In this document: positions 11,034 to 26,000 of the stretch, one piece after another
Numbering within the stretch: position 1 is the stretch's first letter
How the letters are laid out: every line of letters begins with the position of its first letter
From: Diphasiastrum complanatum
Lineage: Eukaryota > Streptophyta > Lycopodiopsida > Lycopodiales > Lycopodiaceae
Length of the DNA stretch: 64,000 nt
Assembly: GCA_029204225.1 (NCBI GenBank)
Contig: CM055104.1
Span: 46,880,451 to 46,944,450 of the forward strand
Direction of reading: 5' to 3'
Position numbers and translations under genes: made by a program
Notes under the pieces: generated by a model
Database searches by the model: none
Seen by the model: only the letters and a program-made list of their open reading frames with translations
Told to the model about the DNA's origin: nothing

Positions 11034-14000
11034 CTGATACTCAGAAGCAATACAGTTGAAGAAGCCAAAGACTTGGTGAGTTGACACACACTAGTTATAC
11101 AATTGTAATGTGAAAAACTGCAAGAATTCGGATCCTGAAGCAGCAATTCTTACATATAACAAAGGAATGTCATTTACACACCAGAAATCTACATCACCTC
11201 TTCAAGCAACAGAAAAGCTACAAATGAAGATGAAGAAAATCAAGTTGGATGATTGCTAAAGCTTGTTCCTTGACATATCTGGACCCTTCTTTCCTAGTTC
11301 TCCCTATGTTTGATTGCAACAAGTTTCACCAGGGTTAATCATTCGTAAATCCTCTATTTCTAGATTCTGTTACACTGCATGCATAAAACTCTTAGGTCTC
11401 ATGTTTCTAAGTCTCTTGCATTTGTGAACCTTAGCTCTGGTTGCAAATTGTTATGGATGCAGCAAGCTGGACTTCTATACATTTAGAATAATTGCATGTA
11501 TATGTCTGGTGACAGGTGTCCCGGATCTATGCCCAGGTTAGCGGGCGGAGCCCTGGAATTGTGTTGCACATAGTAGCTCATTTCATGCCATTGTATAGTC
11601 GTACGACAAGACGACTACAATGAGCAGATGAATCTACAAAAAAATAGTGTGAACCTGGAGCTTAGTATGGTTGGAAATACAAGCACTATCTACAAAACCA
11701 AATAAAAGATCAAGGAGCTCGAGGTAGTTAGAGTAGTAAGGCACTCTTGTTCCATGGACAATATAAGATTGATTGGACTATGATTCTTTTGAGCAATAAG
11801 TAACAGGAAACTTTTTGTTAAAAGGAGAGAGAACGTTCCCCTTTCTCTCACCTTTGGTAATCTCGAGTTTGGTGAACTCTCTTGAAGAGGTTTCTTGGAG
11901 CTTGTTATTTCCCTTTTTGAGAGTAATATGTTGATAATGAGTGTGCAAATCCTCATTGAAATTGATTGTTGTTGAGTGTATTGTGCTTGCAGCAATTTAT
12001 GTCAAGGGAGAGGAAAATTGCTTTGTGACGGTGTTGTATCTGTATGCTTTGAGATTGTGCATGCCAGCAAATAGTGGTAGGGCTGGATTTTATGACACAG
12101 TGGCTTGGAGGAGAACAAGCGATTGTGGCTTCATACTGCAATGGGAAAGTGAAACTTCAGGAAGAGCAACTCCAAGGCAAACACACACAAAGGAAGATAA
12201 GAACGGATCTGAGGAACTGGCTTTGCTCCACACAATAAATGAGAAGATGAAATATTAAAGAGAGCAAGAAATGCATATGAATAGAATCCTATAACAAACA
12301 AATGCAACACGTACTTCAGGAATTTCCAGGTTTTTCTCGTCAAAATCATCAGAGAAGTTACCTGAAGCAAAGAAATCGCCTCAAAGAAAGTTTTCTCGGC
12401 ATCATCGGAGAAGGACAAGTAGATTGGCTGAACACCATGGTACATGGCCAATCTCTGCTGCACTTTCTTACTGCAAACACATCCATATAATTTCCACGTA
12501 TTACAAGAAATTCAATACTGAAATTTATATGACATGCTAGATTCCAAACAGAGAACAATTTTTTTAAAGTATAATACGCATGACCTAAACATACATATAG
12601 AATTTAGATGGTGATGCCCACAAAGCTCTTTCACGTTAGATGTGGCAGATCCAGCCCTCATATATCCATAACGAGTGTAACTGGAGTGTTAGAACTTTTC
12701 TTGCCTCATGGATATTTAAAACGATCAGGAATAAATGTAAGCTTGCCCAAGTAGGAAAAGTGTTTAGATATCCTTCATGCTCTTTTCAACAAATCTATTT
12801 CATCTGCAGTCCTTTATGTATACAAATCTCAATATTCAAGAGCCCTGTTATACAGTTTTGTGATTCACGAGGTTTGAAAAGTAAGTAGCTGACAAACTAC
12901 AAATGCCTCAGCAATGCCATGTGATTTCAAGATAAGGATAAGTATTTTTTTCAATGGTCCCTTGAGATGTAGTTAAGAAATCAGTATTAAATGGTGCTCA
13001 GAAACTCCAAGGGTCAGCATAGCTAGTAAGGAGCAGCAAAAGAGGTGACATGGTTGAAACAGTTGCACAAGCATACTGATTGTGGAAAAATATGTTAAGC
13101 TGTCTTCGGTCTCAAAAAAGAACACCTTTTTTTCATGCACAAAGCATTCTTAAAAGATCAAATTATGTAACTTCGTTTTTGAACTTGTACAATATCAGGG
13201 CTTGGCGGCACATTTGAAAAGCAAAAAGTTCTTTTTTTAGATATGTATGCCCATGTATGCCTGAATAGAATCGAACTCCAGATTACGAGAGGAGGAAAGG
13301 AGCTTTCACAGGCCACATTTCACATATGACTACCTTACGGATTGAAGTAAGCCAAGTTGACTAACATGTCTACAGATTTAAGTCAAGTAGGTGCACAAGA
13401 TAAGACATGAATTTTTTTTCTGTACATATGAAAACCTAACATTTGGTGACCTTAAACGTAGCAACACCACTTTGATGGAGGGAAACAAGAATAAACGTTT
13501 TTGTTCTTGTTTCCCTCACAATGTTAAACATAGCAACAGCGAACCCCTCAAATAAACAAAATCTATCAGACAGCATAAATCAGAACAGCAACTCGCTGGG
13601 TTTTTATGCCCAAACATAACGTTTCAGTAGCAACTATTTCACAAATGAATACTTCACAAAGTTTTCCTTAACCCAAAATCCAACCCAGTTTTGCACGTGA
13701 CTTGAGATGAAGATTGAGGCTCACCAAAGACTTTGCCCACAACAAGACTTCCTGCATATTTAAAATCTAGATTCTACAAAAAGGCATTACTTCAACCCAA
13801 AACTGAGAAAATCAGAGGTCAGAAACATACTCTGTAGTAAAAGCGAAAACAGTGTTGACAGGACGATAATGACTGAGAAGCGAGGCCATATTTCCAGTAC
13901 GAGTAAACACCAAGATGGGCGCACCAAGAACGTTGGACATCGTCGTTGAATGAAAAGCAAATATTTCACTCATGCGGTTCTGTAGCAAACCCGTGAATAA

Positions 14001-17000
14001 TCAAAAAAAAAAATTGATAAACAGAATGCTTAACTTTCCTTCTTGCTAAACCTGAGAAAATTACTCACCTTGATTCTTTTTAGGAGCTTGAGTGGTGGTT
14101 GTTCATCAGTTATTGTTGCCTTTGTGTGAATTGCAACAGTATCCATCACCCTTACTGCCTTCAAAGGGTACCTAACACCACCACAGGAATGATATCTCAA
14201 CTATTCACGATAGAGGAAGATAAACAAACATCTTTTCTAGTTGCTTTGTTTCATATTGACATTTGAAAGTAGAGTGGAAGCCTTTCTATTTAGAAAAGCT
14301 ACATGATGCAACAAGTAATGACCAACTACCTCTTATCCTTTGGGCTACTTAAGGAAACTCTTAGTGCTAATAGTTATACTATGAATACTAATACTACTAG
14401 AAGCCCCTGAAATAGGGTGTGTGGTTCAGGGCTTGCTTCATTGCTACGTTGGATTTTATTAAGCGGCACATACACAAGAATTAAAAGGCAGCACTGATAG
14501 AAATTAAAGTGGACTTTCAAGAAAAAAGCCTTTCCAAAAATTGTTGCAAAGGTTGGCTTTTGATACTTCCACAAATACTTCACATTTCAGATGATAGAAG
14601 TAGGACACATGCACAGCCAAATTTGTACTTAGTGGCATGACTAGTACAGCATTCAGGATTTCGAGATATAGTCGTTAGACCAATGTATGTATATGGACTG
14701 ATCAAAAGCAGCTGTGTGTGGCTGTGGTCAACTGGTCTCATAAAGACAGTACACTTTTGTCCTTCCTTTGTTAGAGTGGTCTAATTGCACACATCCCAGC
14801 TAGTAGGTCTGAAGTTGTTTTTCCACCTGAGCTTGCATGACTTGGCATGTCTATCATGCTAATTTGGCTGAATATAGTGGCCTACAATTCTTCATCACTA
14901 GTGTATTCAAATTCTTCACAATAATGAAAGTTCTAAACTCTTCAGTTGAAGCTCACTTCAATGTCTCAAGGTAAATTGATGCTTCATTCATTGTTGCATC
15001 TCAAGTATAGCCAGTACGGGAATCACATGACTTACTTTCCATTGGCAGTCTCTCCTGAAAGCATGATTGCATCTGCACCTTCACGAACAGCAACTGATAT
15101 ATCTGCAACTTCAGCACGGGTTGGTCTAGGATGGTTTATCATGCTTTCGAGCATGTTTGTTGCCACAATCACAGGCTTACCTAATCCTCGGCATATTCTG
15201 ATTATCTCATCCTGTGCATGACACAATAAATGATTGATCAGTGTTTCATAATCGTTGTAAATAAGACCACGTGCTCCAAACTTAAGTGCAAAGGTGATGA
15301 AGAGCACCAATGCAAAGGAGAAATAGAAATAAGCATATTCCAGTCTTTGATATAAAAACTCTGAAAGCATTTCAAAATTGAACCCCTGTGTGACCTTCGC
15401 TAAAGTCGGACATTAATCATAAATTAAGATACTTCAAGAAAAGGTTGCAGGATAAGATGGTGCAGGAACACATCATTAACCAAACTTCTTTGAGGATCAC
15501 AGATAAGGATATCTAGACAAAGAAATTCAATTCAGTCATCATGTCAGCTCATTCCACACCTGTAATAGTGGAACTTCTTCAACAGGAAGCTCTGCACCAA
15601 GATCACCTCGTGCAACCATAGCCTGTAACAAAAAGAATGAATCATGAAGAAAAATGCCATGTAGAGGCAATGATGGAGATTAACTATCTGTGTGAAATTT
15701 GAATGATGGACAAGCTGGAAGAGAGCACAAAAATTTATAAGGGTATCAAGAAGGAAAATTAAAAACTATAACTCCCACACTCCTGTCCAGTTTAGTATGG
15801 CTAATTTTTCAAGGGCAGTACCTTTCAAACTACTAACAACCAGTAATCACAACTACTTAAATTCTGAAAGATCTTTATGAAGCAGAGTTTAAAATTTCAC
15901 AGAATGCCACCTCAATCTAACGCTAGAAGATATGTGAAGAGTAACCTGCAGAAATTCACAAAAGCATATCTCTATCTTGAATGTTTATATGCTTACTAAT
16001 TTCCTATCATTTTTGCTCACTTACACCGTCAGATGCTTCGAGAATTGAATTTAAATTGCGCACAGAGTCAGCGCTCTCAATTTTGACAATCACACGAATG
16101 TCTGCTTGACAACCTGCAACCATATAAAAAAGGAAAGAGCACTAGTGGAAGACCTGGTTGTTTGTAATAAATTTGTCAGATGAAACCATGTTCAAATACC
16201 GAAGAAAAAGAAGGGCTTGTGATAAAACAAAATTTACTGGAATGAAAATGCTAAAAATTTGCACAAATTTAAAGTCGAGGATCCTAATGATTTGATTTAG
16301 TTTCGATTAAAACCACTAATTTTCTAAAATAGCTAAATTTAATACAGTTGATGTAAGCTAATGACTTTCTAAGCATACTGATGTAATGAGCATTTAGCAA
16401 AGGAAAGGGATATTCAAAAGATACCTTCGAGATAGCTCTTTAGCTCATAGACAACTTGAGCATCTTTCACAAAAGAAACCGCATAAAAGTCGACACCATT
16501 CTCCACACCAAACTTAATATCTTCCCAGTCTCTTTCTGCCAGACGATTTTTGGATCAACTAGATGAAAAATTGAAAAGGTATCAAGATGAAAAGAGTGAC
16601 AAAAAATCAAGATGAACAATTGAAAAGGTAACCTTTTCACCATGAAAGTAAATCCTAATCATGTTATATGACATGGGATGAAAAATACAAGAAAATTTGA
16701 AAGACTTTGGTCAACGTTGCAAAGCTCCTTAAACTTGATTTTGCCTTCACATTTTGCAATATATCAGGCAACAAACAGTAGTAGCATATGTGGATGCAAT
16801 GTCTAGGATAATACCTCACATAACAAAAAAGACATGCAATGTTCAACCCTATGATATCCTCAAGCACAAAGTCTTAAGACTATCAACATCATCATGCATA
16901 GTCCACTGCAGACCAAATGCTCTAACATCTTTCATCGCGCCCAAGAGTAGGTGCAGGTCACATACACAAATATATGTCCGTGTTACCTTTCATACATTTG

Positions 17001-20000
17001 TACAAAGACTAACATACTGGGTTTCTGTCACTTCTCCAGCAGTAGCAGGCTACGATGCAGCATAGAAGATGTTTAAGGACCAACTTTGAATGAATAACTA
17101 TGTTAAGAAAAATGCTTATCCCTAGAGCCACTTAGATCCCTTGTCAAATTCATAGATGAACATCATATTGACATCATACAGTAGTATTATCTTTCCAAGC
17201 CTTTCTTATACCGACAGCCTGGTGTCAAAGGTTGACCACTTCCCTACGGCCATTCAAATTTAGAATCATTCTCCTGTATTAAGTGAACATAGTTGTGCGT
17301 ATCTTAGAAAGCTTATCATTTCATAGTTGATTGTGTAATGTGCACCACACGTATAAATGTATCTTGAGCCTGTAAGAAGCGTTGTGGTATTGAAGTTAAA
17401 AATATTTGAACAAATTCAGCTCCCATTTACCAGACCAAACTTGAAACTTAGAATCTTGGAAATAGGACAACAAATTAAATCTCTGACACGATTTTGTAAG
17501 TATAATTACAATGGCAGTTATGAATGCTTGGATGTCCATAAGCAGTTTGTCATAGCCTTAATTATCAGCCTTATGTTTGTCTACAGAATTGTCAGTAGAA
17601 GGAAAGACTTTCATTAGGATCAAAATCAAGAGCAAAAAGCTTAATTTCTCTTGGTCAAAAAACACCTTTAAACTCTCTGGAAAAAATAAGACTGAAAAAA
17701 CAACAGTAGAAAGCCAACTTTGATCAGAAAAAAGCAAGCACCAGTAATTGAAGGCAAAGTTGCACTTTTCCCTCGCACATTGAGATGTCGACGTGATTTC
17801 AACTCTCCTCCATCAATAACTTCACACAAAACTGAATTTTTTGTCTTCTCTTTCACCAGAAATGACATCATTCCTCCTGTAAAGTAATCACATCAGTACC
17901 CATCAAAGTGTCAGCAATCTAGTTCAAACACATACATTTGGCAGAATATTGACAATTATACATGAGAAAAAAATTTGAAAGCCATTGGTTGGATTTGCTG
18001 GCTCTTTAAGCTTTGCCATGTCATGAAAATGCTGTGGTTTATTTTCTCCTTTCAAATTTCTATGGCATCATTATGCATAGTTCTTTCTCATAATCACATA
18101 TGTTTCTGTAAACAAATGACTAGAACATTTTTCAGTTTCCAAAGTCCAATAGAATGCCTGCACATATTTGGCGGTCAGCCATTGTCACTCTTGGTATCAC
18201 CCAGTGATGAAAAGAATGTGAATAGGTGTTCGCACTAAATCAGTGTGTCTTTTGTATGTGTTTCTGTCTGCTCTGCTATCTGGGCTACAAAATAGTGCCA
18301 TTATTAATTAGTATGATATTTCATGAGTACGAAGCAGAGAGGAACTACGCAGTGAGCATATGACCAAACTTCCATCTGGCTGGTATTCAATCCTCAAGTC
18401 ATAGTCATTTGAGCAAATAAAATGTCGAGCAAGATGGACGATCTATATTGCAATTACAGTGCCCTACGATGGGCTTAAGTTGAACTATAAATTAAGATGG
18501 TACATTCTCAAGAATAGTTGTGAGCATGGAACATGCAAGTCTGAAATGCTCTGCTTCATGTAGGAGGGTAATTATTAGTAGGTAAGTTTGGCTAAGATTA
18601 GGGTGACCGATTCGCACCAGGAAGTTTGTGGTGCAGACAACAAGCCCGAGATTATGCTGGTTAAGACAGCAGGCCAGCTATCGGCAGATCAGGTCAATTG
18701 AAATTAGATTGACTGATCTGCACAAATTATAGCAATAGGAAAAGTGTAACTTTGCGAACGTTACCAGCTTCTTCTCTAGAATAACCTAGTGTAATTATAT
18801 CCATTTACTGATCTTAAGAATTGCCTAGTTTGTCATATTTTAGGATTATCATTGAAGAGTCTTTGAAAAGGATAAGCAAAAAGTTTCAGCCCAATCTCTA
18901 GAATAAGCACAAAAAGGTGTACGCGGGTTCAAGCATACACCTTAGTAAATTATAAAAACGTTTTTTTTTTAACAAAGAAGAACAAGCGATACTGAGTCTA
19001 CGCTGGATATCCGACTGACTGCACATGATGCCAATGGCCATCACCTGACATGGTTTACAGGATGATTTTGACAACCATTGAGGGATAGGAGGAGGACGAC
19101 TAAGGAGTCCTCACTGTGGTGGCCGGGCTTCCAGCTCCAATTGGGTTTTGGTTTGATTATTGCTGGCAAGACCAGATCTAGCCATCTTCGGGCCGTTGAG
19201 CTCTCATCAATTGTATTTACACCACCAGCTTTGTTGGAAGAACAAAGAGATGCGTACGCATAAGGATAATCTTAGTACGAGCGAACTGAACACCCCAGCA
19301 GTGCTCGTTGCCTCCTGGGGTCTGCAGCCAGGTCGCGACTTGATTTTTTCATATGCGGTTACGAGAACGCCGCGGTCAGCTAAGATATCCGTTGGTCCAG
19401 AAGCTTGATTCTGACTTAGATAGAACAAGATTTTCACAAAAAGAACTCTACACATTTCTTGCATATCGAGATGCGTCCGGGCAGCGTCCCTCAAAAAAGG
19501 AACATGCGACAGATGCGGCCAGCATGTGCCTTATTACCTGTTTTTCTATATTAAAAAAAAAAACGTTCCGACGCAGTACGTTTCAGAACGTACTGTACGG
19601 AACGTACAATAAGTTCCGACCCAAAAGGGTCGGAACAGGTTTCTAAGTTATACACTTTACTGTATTTCATTTACTTTGTTCTCAGTAATGTAGAATGAAT
19701 AAGTATTGTATGAATATATGCTTCCCTTTAAAAGATGGGCATCAAGCCTGGCTTCAACCCTGATTTCAAGAATAATTTAGTCGTATCTGATATTAATCAG
19801 AAAAGAACACGCTATTTGAATATTGGCAATGACCTTACAACCTCTTTGCACGTGTATAATGCAGCATTGCCTTCAATACCTAAGTACCCTTAAAGGAGAG
19901 CCAATGAGCTCAAATGATTATTGAAGAGGTTGTTCTAACAGACATGAGAAAAGCTCTTTCACATAAAATCAGATATAGAAGAATACCTGGCCCCTACAAG

Positions 20001-22897
20001 TTGAGAAATTATATATTCCTTGGGCTGAAAATGCATATGCCTAATCTGGAAAGTCATAGGTATTAGGTTCTATACAACAAGGTAAATAAATAAAACTGTC
20101 ACAACTTCGACTTACTTCTTGGTACTTCTATCTATTATTCATTACAATCTATATTTGATGTGAAGCACTAGTCAGCCAGCCAAAAGAAAACAGTATTCTT
20201 TGTGATGGCACCTCATCTGGAGAATGATTATACTAACTGAATATCTACAGAGCTTATTAACTTTTCCAAGTAGCTTGTAATTGTTGTCGACACCCTACAA
20301 GAATGATGATCATAGAAGTATCCTTCAAAAATCCCAGAGGAATATTCATTACAAACTAGATTTGATGTGAAGCACTAGTCAGCCAGCCAAAAGAAAACAG
20401 TATTCTTTGTGATGGCACCTCATCTAGTGAGTGATTATACTAACTGAATGTCCAGAGAGCTTATTAACTTTTCTAAGTAGCTTGTAATTGTTGTTGACAC
20501 CCTACAAGAATGATGATCATAGAAGTATCCTTCTAAAATCCTAGAGGCATATGATGATCCATCAACATTTAGAAGACCTTGCTCTAGAGTCTAGGCCAAT
20601 AAGTCACGTGCCTGAATTTGTAAAAGATGGTTTCAAATTTCAATTGGGTTCTTAGGTTTATATTTGTGTTTGTGCAAAAGTAGCTTAAAAGTTGCATATG
20701 TCAACCAAAACAGAGTACCTCTTAGTTACAGCTTTTTTATGATTTACGCAAGAAAGGAGTCTGCAAGAGGAAAACATAAATGCTATTTGATAACAAAAAA
20801 AATCTAACCAATGAAAAACATAGACAGATAAAGCAAAAAACTTGAGAATCTAGAGGTAGGGTATACCGTCAACAAGAAGGATGTCTCCTTTCTCCACATC
20901 ATTGATAAAGTCGTCATAATTCACACTGACAGACATTTCAGTGCCCACTCCTCTCTCAATGGTGAAGTTGAATTCTTGACCTTTTGCTAGTTTGATAGGA
21001 TAAGGTAGATCTCCACTTCGCACTTCAGGCCCCTGCAGCAAGATGACACACTTTGTGCATGAATACAATGGTGGCATTGTTACTTACTCATACCAAGCAC
21101 AAAGGAAAATCTAGAGAAAACACTTGCTAGTGATAACAAGACTACCAAAAGTAAACCAAAACAAGATCCAAACATGATCTTTGCAAAAGAAAGACACATT
21201 CCCAAAAAAGAGTGTTTTCTTTTACTTTACCTCAACTGTTTGCAAAGTATCCAACATCATAATGTATGATCTTTGCAAAACATTCATCTGATCTTTGGAT
21301 ATGATATGAGTTTGGCGTCTCATATGCTTTCATCCCTTATAGTTGACTGATCTAGCTTACATTTTCTAAAACACACATACATCATGATAGCTATCAATTT
21401 TTAGACCATCATTTGAGCAGATTAAACACAATCTGCAAAATGTATAAAGAAAGATATTGCAGCCTCCATTCCCCCTGTCATACGTTCTTCTGCTTTTCAC
21501 TTCTTTTTGCTCAAAAAAGCCTTGAAGAGATGACATCAGTTACTTTTGACAGATATGCTACTTAGAAATCATCAAAGAACCTCAAGCAAAAAGATCCTCA
21601 GACCATTGGTTAAGTTAAGCCTAATTGGAGATGGAGAGAGACAAACTATATTCCGAAGGCTATAATTTCCTCCTATTAATATTTCTAAGATAAAACCTTG
21701 TGGAGTGTCAGAATCTTGCTAATTGCAGAGAGCTCATGAAACCGGGAAGGTCACCTTGTTTGTGATGCTGCATGTTTGCAATACAAATTTACAAATTTGT
21801 GGATTGACAAACTATAATACCCTTTCAGGCACCTAGCCAGAAGGCAAGAACTAAAGGTGGTAAGGAACTGAAAAGAGAACAATTGTATTGACAAGCTTGT
21901 GGAACTTAGATAAGTGGGGTAGACTATAAGAGTGCATGCTACTTATATGGTCTTGAGGATGTAGTAAAATTGGAGGATTTGTTTTTACATTTTAGCCATG
22001 CTCATCTGCACTTGCTCTGGGAATTTAGAAATGCCATCGATGAATGAGACGTTTTGGGAGCATTTTAGGACTCCCAAGCCAACTTCACAACAGGTACCTT
22101 TTAAAAAGATTGAACCATCATGAGTTTGTATTCTATTTGGTAGTTGATGTATGTTCTTAACTTCTTATATATTCCAAATGTTGTTCAAAAAATTTGTAGC
22201 TGAAATTTTCAAAGAACTTATGCTTCAACTCTCTAGGTCATAACTTTTTGACAAATGTTCTTGTCTTCTTCCAACTTTTTTCCTCCATGTGTAAATTTGA
22301 CTAATTCCAAATCTAACTAGGTCTTGGTGAAGTACTTTACCATCATCCAAAGTAAAACATGCCAACTGTTTCTAACCCAAAACATGAAGATTACCATCTT
22401 TGTTACCAAATAAAAATGTGTGCTTGATGAAAATTATTAGACTGCAACTTGTTGACAACCTCTTCAAGGGTTTACAAAACATATTCCACTTATTTTGTAG
22501 CTAATTCTTATTTTCTTGATGGGCCTAAGGTTTGTGTGATATGGTTAATCCAAAATAATCCTCTTATGTTATGAATGATTCACAAGTCTCTACTCAAACA
22601 AAACAACATGAAGATAACAAGTCAAGAAGTCCTCATCCACTAGATGCAAGTTTCAACACATGTTAACCATGGCGTGCATCAAACATTACCTAGTTTCAAG
22701 AGCAAACAAGCACATCATACGCAAAAATTACCAATATATATCTAAAATCTGTTTACAACGGCTCGTGATAATCTATAATCAAATGGACTTTATGTACATT
22801 GCTCATGTCAAGACATTAAGCTTTGAATAAGATAGTTTCTTTGCCTGGATAATTTGTTACAGTAACTTGGATATTTGTGGAAATCAATAAACCTTGG

Positions 22898-22942
<45 letters not shown>

Positions 22943-23027
22943 ACATTAAGCTTTGAATAAGATAGTTTCTTTGCCTGGATAATTTGTTACAGTAACTTGG
23001 ATATTTGTGGAAATCAATAAACCTTGG

Positions 23028-23094
<67 letters not shown>

Positions 23095-26000
23095 TTATTG
23101 CTATTTTTCATATCTAAACCCTAAAAAAACCCTGACCTTGAAAAACCCTGAAGTCAAAATAATCTTATCTCTCTCGGCTGTCACGACTCGTCCTCCTCCT
23201 AGCAGCACCCCTCTCTCTCTCCCCCTCCTCTCTCCCTCTCACTAACCTGCTCATCCTCATCCTCTCTCTCTACCTGTTGTAAAGCTACCTTTACAAGCTT
23301 TACTTCCGGCGCCATCAGCGCCAGCTATATCCCCACCGCCAACGGCGCCGGCGCCGCTCCCGGCGCCACTGTGACCAGAATCCAGCCGGCGCCAAGTTCC
23401 TATGGCTGAAAATCTTTGATCGGTTCTAGCGGAGTCCAGAGAGCTCAGATCGATGTGCAATCACCTCACACGATCTAGGCATGATTAAAGGAAGCCTGGG
23501 GATCAATAAAATCTAGAGAGAGAAAATGACTTTCTAGAAAGAGAAAATACTAGAGAGAGAAAAACGTGCTTTACCAGCTTGGGTAGAGTGCTTGGTATGA
23601 GGGGGGTGCCGAATCACACCAATACTATAGGGGAGTGCGGGTTGCGACTCAGGGCGAGCTCCAACCAAGTCTCAGCCTCCCTTGCTGGAATGTTGTCATG
23701 ACTCTCGCTTGGCATGCTAGCGCCCCGGAGACTAGGGTCGGTCACACACTTGAAATGTAACCTTCTCAGATTTATCAATAAAGTGGGATTTTCCTCAAAT
23801 TGACTCTGATTACCCTCTGGGTTTCAGTGTTCGGTAAAAGCGCCAGTTGTAAGGCCGCTTCCAAATTTTTAAGTTGGCACATAGCTGAGCGTCGTATCCC
23901 GGGACGCCAGCGGTATGCCGTCGGGACCATTCGGTCTGTGGCGCCAGCGGTATGCTGTCGGGACCATTTGGTCCAGGAACTGGTTGTCTCCATATTTGTC
24001 ACGGCTTGTGGTCCTGAGTGTTCCTTGCATGAACGTGAATGGGTTAAGCTCTTGGGGAACGGGCTCTAACCTGTCGGCTGAGTTGAATGGCTTGCTTGGG
24101 TGGAAGTTACCTGTTTATGGCTGTCCAATCTGGCGTGGCGCCAGGTTGGCTTCCAGCGCTCGTGATGAAGCTTTCAGTTGGTTAAGTCTGATGTAAGTCA
24201 GACCGCTTGCTTGGAATGGATGTTACTCGTTTGTAACGAAGCTTCGAGTTGGTTAAGTTTGATGTATGTCGGGCGGCTTGCTTGGAGGGAAGTCACCCAC
24301 ATCGGGACCCCCAATCTAGCATGGCGCCAGGTTGGATCTCAATGTTGGTTTTCGGAACTTCAAGTTTCTTAAGTCTGATCATTGTTGGCGAGTTGGCTGC
24401 TTGTATGCCAAGTGGGTTGGGTGGCAAGAGTTGAAGGCTGGGAAGCTAAGTCGTGGATCCCGGCTCCCTTTGGGATGCCTCCGCTACATGTGGTATCAAA
24501 GCCGACTGGCCGGTCAGCTATGCGGATCTCATGGAAATGGCCACGGTTTGGGGTTCATCAAGACAACTGTTGTGCAAGGTGCTGCCCACAATGTAAGCAC
24601 GGGTGCGTCCACGGTCGGGGTGGTCGGCAGAACGGGGGACTTGATGAGTCAAGGTGCTGCCCTTGAGGTGTAAGCACGGTCAGTTCTCGCGGTTCGGGCT
24701 TGGCGCTGTCTGCACGTAGGACAGATGAGGCAGTGTGTTGCCATTAGGTTGGTGTAAGCACGGTCTGTGCCTTGTGGGGTGCGGGGCGACATATTCGAAC
24801 TGTATGGGTTAACCATTGATACAGAGATGCTGCTCGAATTCGGGTGTAAAGCACAGGTGGTTAGCTGCCGGTGCGGGATAGCTGCTGATCGTTTAGCTAT
24901 AAGGGCTATCGACCAAAAAGTGGTGGGGCGTGACTGAGGCAATGTGCTGCTTAATGATGAAAGCACGGATAGTTGGAGGGGTGTCCTATGTGGGCTAATT
25001 CTGTGATCGATTTGTATGGGCGCGGCCAGGCAAAGGTCTGTTGGCAGGACCATCTCAAAGGGGGACCTTGTCTTTGTTACTTGTTAGTAAACCTACCTGA
25101 GTGTCTTACTTGTATGTATTCGTGGTGAGTCTTAGTACTCGTGCTTTGCCTGGTTTGCATGATTGCTTGTGCTACAAGGAGCTGATGGCTCGAGAAGGAA
25201 CCTTTTCTTTTGAAGGCTGATACCATCAAACCAAGAGGACTACAAAATCTGTGGGGCGGATTTGCAGTTCAAGTACTCACACGTGAACGACAACGAAATG
25301 ACTCAATGTTTGCAAAGGATGGATGGCTAGCCTGTTTCTTGGGTTAGTTTCATTTGCGACAACGCCCACCAGACGCAAGCAGGAAGTCAAAAGTTGGAAA
25401 GGGCAATTTCAAGGGAGATCTTCTATGGAGCAGTTGGTCTTCATTTTGGGACGGCCACCTTCGGAACTGAAAACTCACTGAGCATGGGTGATATCTAGTA
25501 TCAGTTGGGTTTTTCCTCAATGGGGAAAGACTAGGATCCTCTTCAGAGATTGGCCACAAGTTGGATCGAGCCATAATCCTAGCAGATGGGAAGCAAAGTG
25601 CTGGAAAGGCTTTTTGTCCGAAGAACTCTACTCTAAGTCCGATCAGCTGATTTTATAAGTGGAGGGGAACTATCACACACACCTCTCTCTTGGGGCAAAT
25701 TTTGAATGAAAAGTTGATCAAAACGGGGGCAAATCCAAGGTGACCTAGCCATACTCACACGAGGAGACTGGCGAACTTTGGACCTAATAAGTTGACAAGT
25801 TGTGGAAAGGAAAGCTTGTTATAGGCTTTCTGTGGACCAGCAATGATGAGGAAACATATGAGTACGCTTGCTTGTGTTACATGTAAGGCAACTGATCAAT
25901 GAAGGAACTGTGAAAGTTGAGTCTTGCATGAGAGACTTGGTATTTCGAACGGACGCTAAGGGACAGTTCGCGTTGAGATCGGACTAGTGCAAACTCTGGG

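Larger units (their letters stand above)
17877..20866 (-). other. intron 3 of the pyruvate kinase gene
   Basis: About 3.0 kb. Two structures stand out: adjacent perfect hairpins at 19574-19636 and a 207-bp tandem duplication at 20137-20550. A more GC-rich stretch at about 19070-19500 may be an inserted non-coding element. Confidence 0.6.

Noticed and set aside
18957-19568. inverted AACGTTTTTTTTTTTAA / TTAAAAAAAAAAACGTT as transposon ends
   Set aside because: The match is mostly poly(A/T), with no target duplication. The outer sequences differ.
23110-23150. AAACCCTAAA as interstitial telomere sequence
   Set aside because: Only one true heptamer. The neighbouring AAACCCTGA variants do not form an array.
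24649-25053. 134-codon minus-strand frame repeated at 28221-28625
   Set aside because: Identical in both copies only because the element is duplicated. No known domain, Ser/Thr/Pro/Arg-rich and without an upstream signal; probably a chance frame in the internal region.
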